From positions 1 to 6,588 of the forward strand of contig DYKL01000200.1 in NCBI GenBank assembly GCA_020722645.1: a DNA stretch of 6,588 nt, written 5' to 3'. Source of the stretch: Acetofilamentum sp. Lineage in GTDB: Bacteria; Bacteroidota; Bacteroidia; Bacteroidales; JAFGUD01. Shown here one piece after another: positions 5,604 through 6,588 of this stretch. Numbering within the stretch: position 1 is the stretch's first letter; each line of letters begins with the position of its first letter. The notes beneath the pieces were generated by a model. It was not told the origin of the DNA and searched no databases. It saw nothing but the letters and a program-made list of their open reading frames with translations. The position numbers and the translations under genes are program-made.

Positions 5604-6065
5604 TCAGACATAATGCCCGCCAATGCCGTAAAGAGAAAAAAATTTCCCTCTTTTGTAATCAACAACTGCAATTTTTCCGTTTTCGTTTAAAAGTTTTCCG
5701 ATTTTCTGAAAGTAATTTTTTCTGTTTTTTATATGATGTGTAACATTTCTCAAAAAAATAACATCAACAGAGGCTTCTTTTATTGGAAATATTTGACCGT
5801 CATAATGTAAAGTCTGTATATTTTGAATATTTTCTTTATTGACTTTGTTTTTTATATAATCCAGATACTCTTTTTGAGTATCGAGGCATAAAATATTACC
5901 TTTTGGTGCTTTTTTGCTGAAAAGTATTGCAAAATAACCACCTCCGGATCCAATATCCAAAACTGTATAATTTTCTTTTATTTCAATTTCTTCGACAACT
6001 TCCTCCGCTTTGCTTTCAGGCAAAGATGCTTTATAATTAAATAGTTCGGGTTTAGTTAATTCCAT
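5604..6065 (-). CDS. Class I SAM-dependent methyltransferase, cut by internal TGA
   Basis: The 153 residues from ATG at 6065 to TGA at 5604 form the core of a Rossmann-fold SAM-dependent methyltransferase, presumably cytoplasmic. Motif I is VLDIGSGGGYFAILF (35-49). The ribose-binding acidic residue is probably Asp62 in ILCLDTQKEYL. A motif II/III region is HYDGQIFP, then VDVIFLRNVTHHI at about 99-111, followed by the post-motif strand GKIAVVDYKRG. The substrate cannot be named; UbiE-like and arsenite-methyltransferase-like members share this layout. The frame stops at ...GIGGHYV, short of the last helix and two strands, which are encoded in the same frame after the TGA. The product as read may be unstable, though the SAM-binding half is intact. 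The upstream side has a T-rich tract on the coding strand and no Shine-Dalgarno sequence. It shares no operon with ptb: repeats fill the 330 bp between them. Confidence 0.85.
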   Translation of the reverse strand: MELTKPELFNYKASLPESKAEEVVEEIEIKENYTVLDIGSGGGYFAILFSKKAPKGNILCLDTQKEYLDYIKNKVNKENIQNIQTLHYDGQIFPIKEASVDVIFLRNVTHHIKNRKNYFQKIGKLLNENGKIAVVDYKRGKFFSLYGIGGHYV

Positions 6066-6192
6066 TTTTTTTCGGCTAAAATAATTATTTTAAAAAAATT
6101 CCCAAAAAAAAAATTATTCGTTGTTTAATTAATACCAAAATTTATCTCTGGAATGTGCCTGTAGTGAAAGGATCTTAATTTTGATAATTTAC

Positions 6193-6212
6193 ATTAACAA
6201 TAATTCGTTAAT
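6193..6212. promoter_or_regulatory. Dyad ATTAAC-N8-GTTAAT, site 1
   Basis: ATTAAC (6193-6198) and its exact complement GTTAAT (6207-6212) are separated by 8 bp. An identical arrangement with a different spacer recurs at 6364. The 20-bp size and symmetry suit a dimeric helix-turn-helix repressor, but no regulator gene is visible nearby. Confidence 0.35.
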
Positions 6213-6363
6213 TTTTCAATTAGCTAATTAGCAAATTATTGATTTTCAATCAATTACTAATTTTAAACGGAATAGACACAATTCATTGAATATCAAAGAA
6301 TTACATTAAAATATACCGAACTATTGTATTAATAAAGTGCAATTAATTGTACAATGTGATTTT

Positions 6364-6383
6364 ATTAACAAATTACTGTTAAT
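6364..6383. promoter_or_regulatory. Dyad ATTAAC-N8-GTTAAT, site 2
   Basis: ATTAAC (6364-6369) and GTTAAT (6378-6383) again have exactly 8 bp between them, 171 bp from site 1. The half-sites are identical to those of site 1 while the spacer differs, as expected for an operator rather than a duplicated segment. Confidence 0.35.
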
Positions 6384-6588
6384 GCAAACAAGTTGCTTCC
6401 AGCATGGCAATTGGTATGTTGTTTTTACCCAGTATTCAGTTTTATGACCTAAAATTTCAAGTTTTAATTCACATATATAATTAAACAACAAAATCTACTG
6501 AAATTACAACAAAAAAATAAAACAGATATAATTCCTTAAATCCGCAAGTTTTTTCGTAAGTGGTTGCAGGTAGATACTTACAGTACAG

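Larger units (their letters stand above)
6066..6588. other. AT-rich region without a convincing gene
   Basis: I see no gene in these 523 bases on either strand; the longest ATG frame noticed is 21 codons (6382-6447, plus). The stretch is extremely AT-rich with many TTAA/AATT runs and several dyads: two ATTAAC-N8-GTTAAT sites, a 7-bp hairpin ATTGATT/AATCAAT (6238-6254) and a near-palindrome around CAATTAATTG (6337-6352). The last 50 bases are less AT-rich. They carry a dyad GTAAGT (6556-6561) with ACTTAC (6576-6581), possibly the edge of another element or gene to the right. Confidence 0.6.

Noticed and set aside
5604..5606. Selenocysteine or a reassigned UGA codon in the methyltransferase
   Set aside because: No hairpin resembling a bacterial SECIS is apparent directly after the TGA, and the position shows no redox motif. 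The same frame also ends at a TGA (5502-5504), so UGA is not obviously a sense codon here.
6238..6254. Hairpin ATTGATT/AATCAAT as a terminator
   Set aside because: The stem is almost entirely A-T, has no clear T-tract, and no gene ends before it on either strand.
6382..6447. A 21-codon plus-strand frame starting MQTSCFQHGNWYVV
   Set aside because: It is very short, has no ribosome site, starts inside a dyad, and has no recognisable similarity. It is probably chance.
6541..6588. Insertion-sequence end at the right edge
   Set aside because: The change in composition and the GTAAGT/ACTTAC dyad are suggestive, but there is no transposase frame, target duplication or second end in the window.

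Overview
The window looks like a chromosomal segment of an AT-rich member of the Bacteroidota, probably Bacteroidales-like. Four things point there. There is a DUF3822-family protein, a family I know from this phylum. There is a C-terminal Rhs-type metallopeptidase domain of a kind common in Bacteroidota. Bacteroidota-style -7 boxes (TAnnTTTG) precede some genes. Most genes lack a clear Shine-Dalgarno sequence. The species cannot be read from the sequence.

Left part (1-1260, minus strand): a lipoprotein gene runs off the left edge (1-365). Upstream of it on the same strand lies a 5'-truncated fragment of an Rhs/YD-repeat-associated C-terminal domain with an HEYGH zinc-protease motif (505-1011). 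The body of the Rhs protein is absent. Its place is taken by palindromes, a 17-bp tandem repeat and a long imperfect hairpin of the dispersed CGTCATTGCGAGG type (1042-1260). This looks like the eroded remnant of a polymorphic-toxin locus, and the lipoprotein may be its old partner.

Middle part (1445-4276, plus strand): a complete MoxR-type AAA+ ATPase (1493-2461) has its own candidate promoter and terminator, without the usual DUF58/VWA partners nearby. A probable two-gene operon follows: a single-pass membrane-anchored protein of unknown function (2712-3365) and a DUF3822 protein (3409-4245). A strong bidirectional terminator (4249-4276) separates these from the convergent ptb gene.

Right part (4275-6588): a full-length phosphate butyryltransferase gene (4275-5171, minus) has no butyrate kinase gene beside it. 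Next comes a repeat-rich spacer (5203-5495). Then comes a class I SAM-dependent methyltransferase (5604-6065, minus) whose frame is cut by one TGA but continues with a family-like tail to 5502. The last 520 bases are very AT-rich and hold no convincing gene, but they contain two identical ATTAAC-N8-GTTAAT dyads.

No clearly new multi-gene system is visible. The most informative observations are the truncated Rhs domain with its lipoprotein neighbour, the in-frame TGA in the methyltransferase, the twin dyads, and the unexplained membrane protein/DUF3822 pair.
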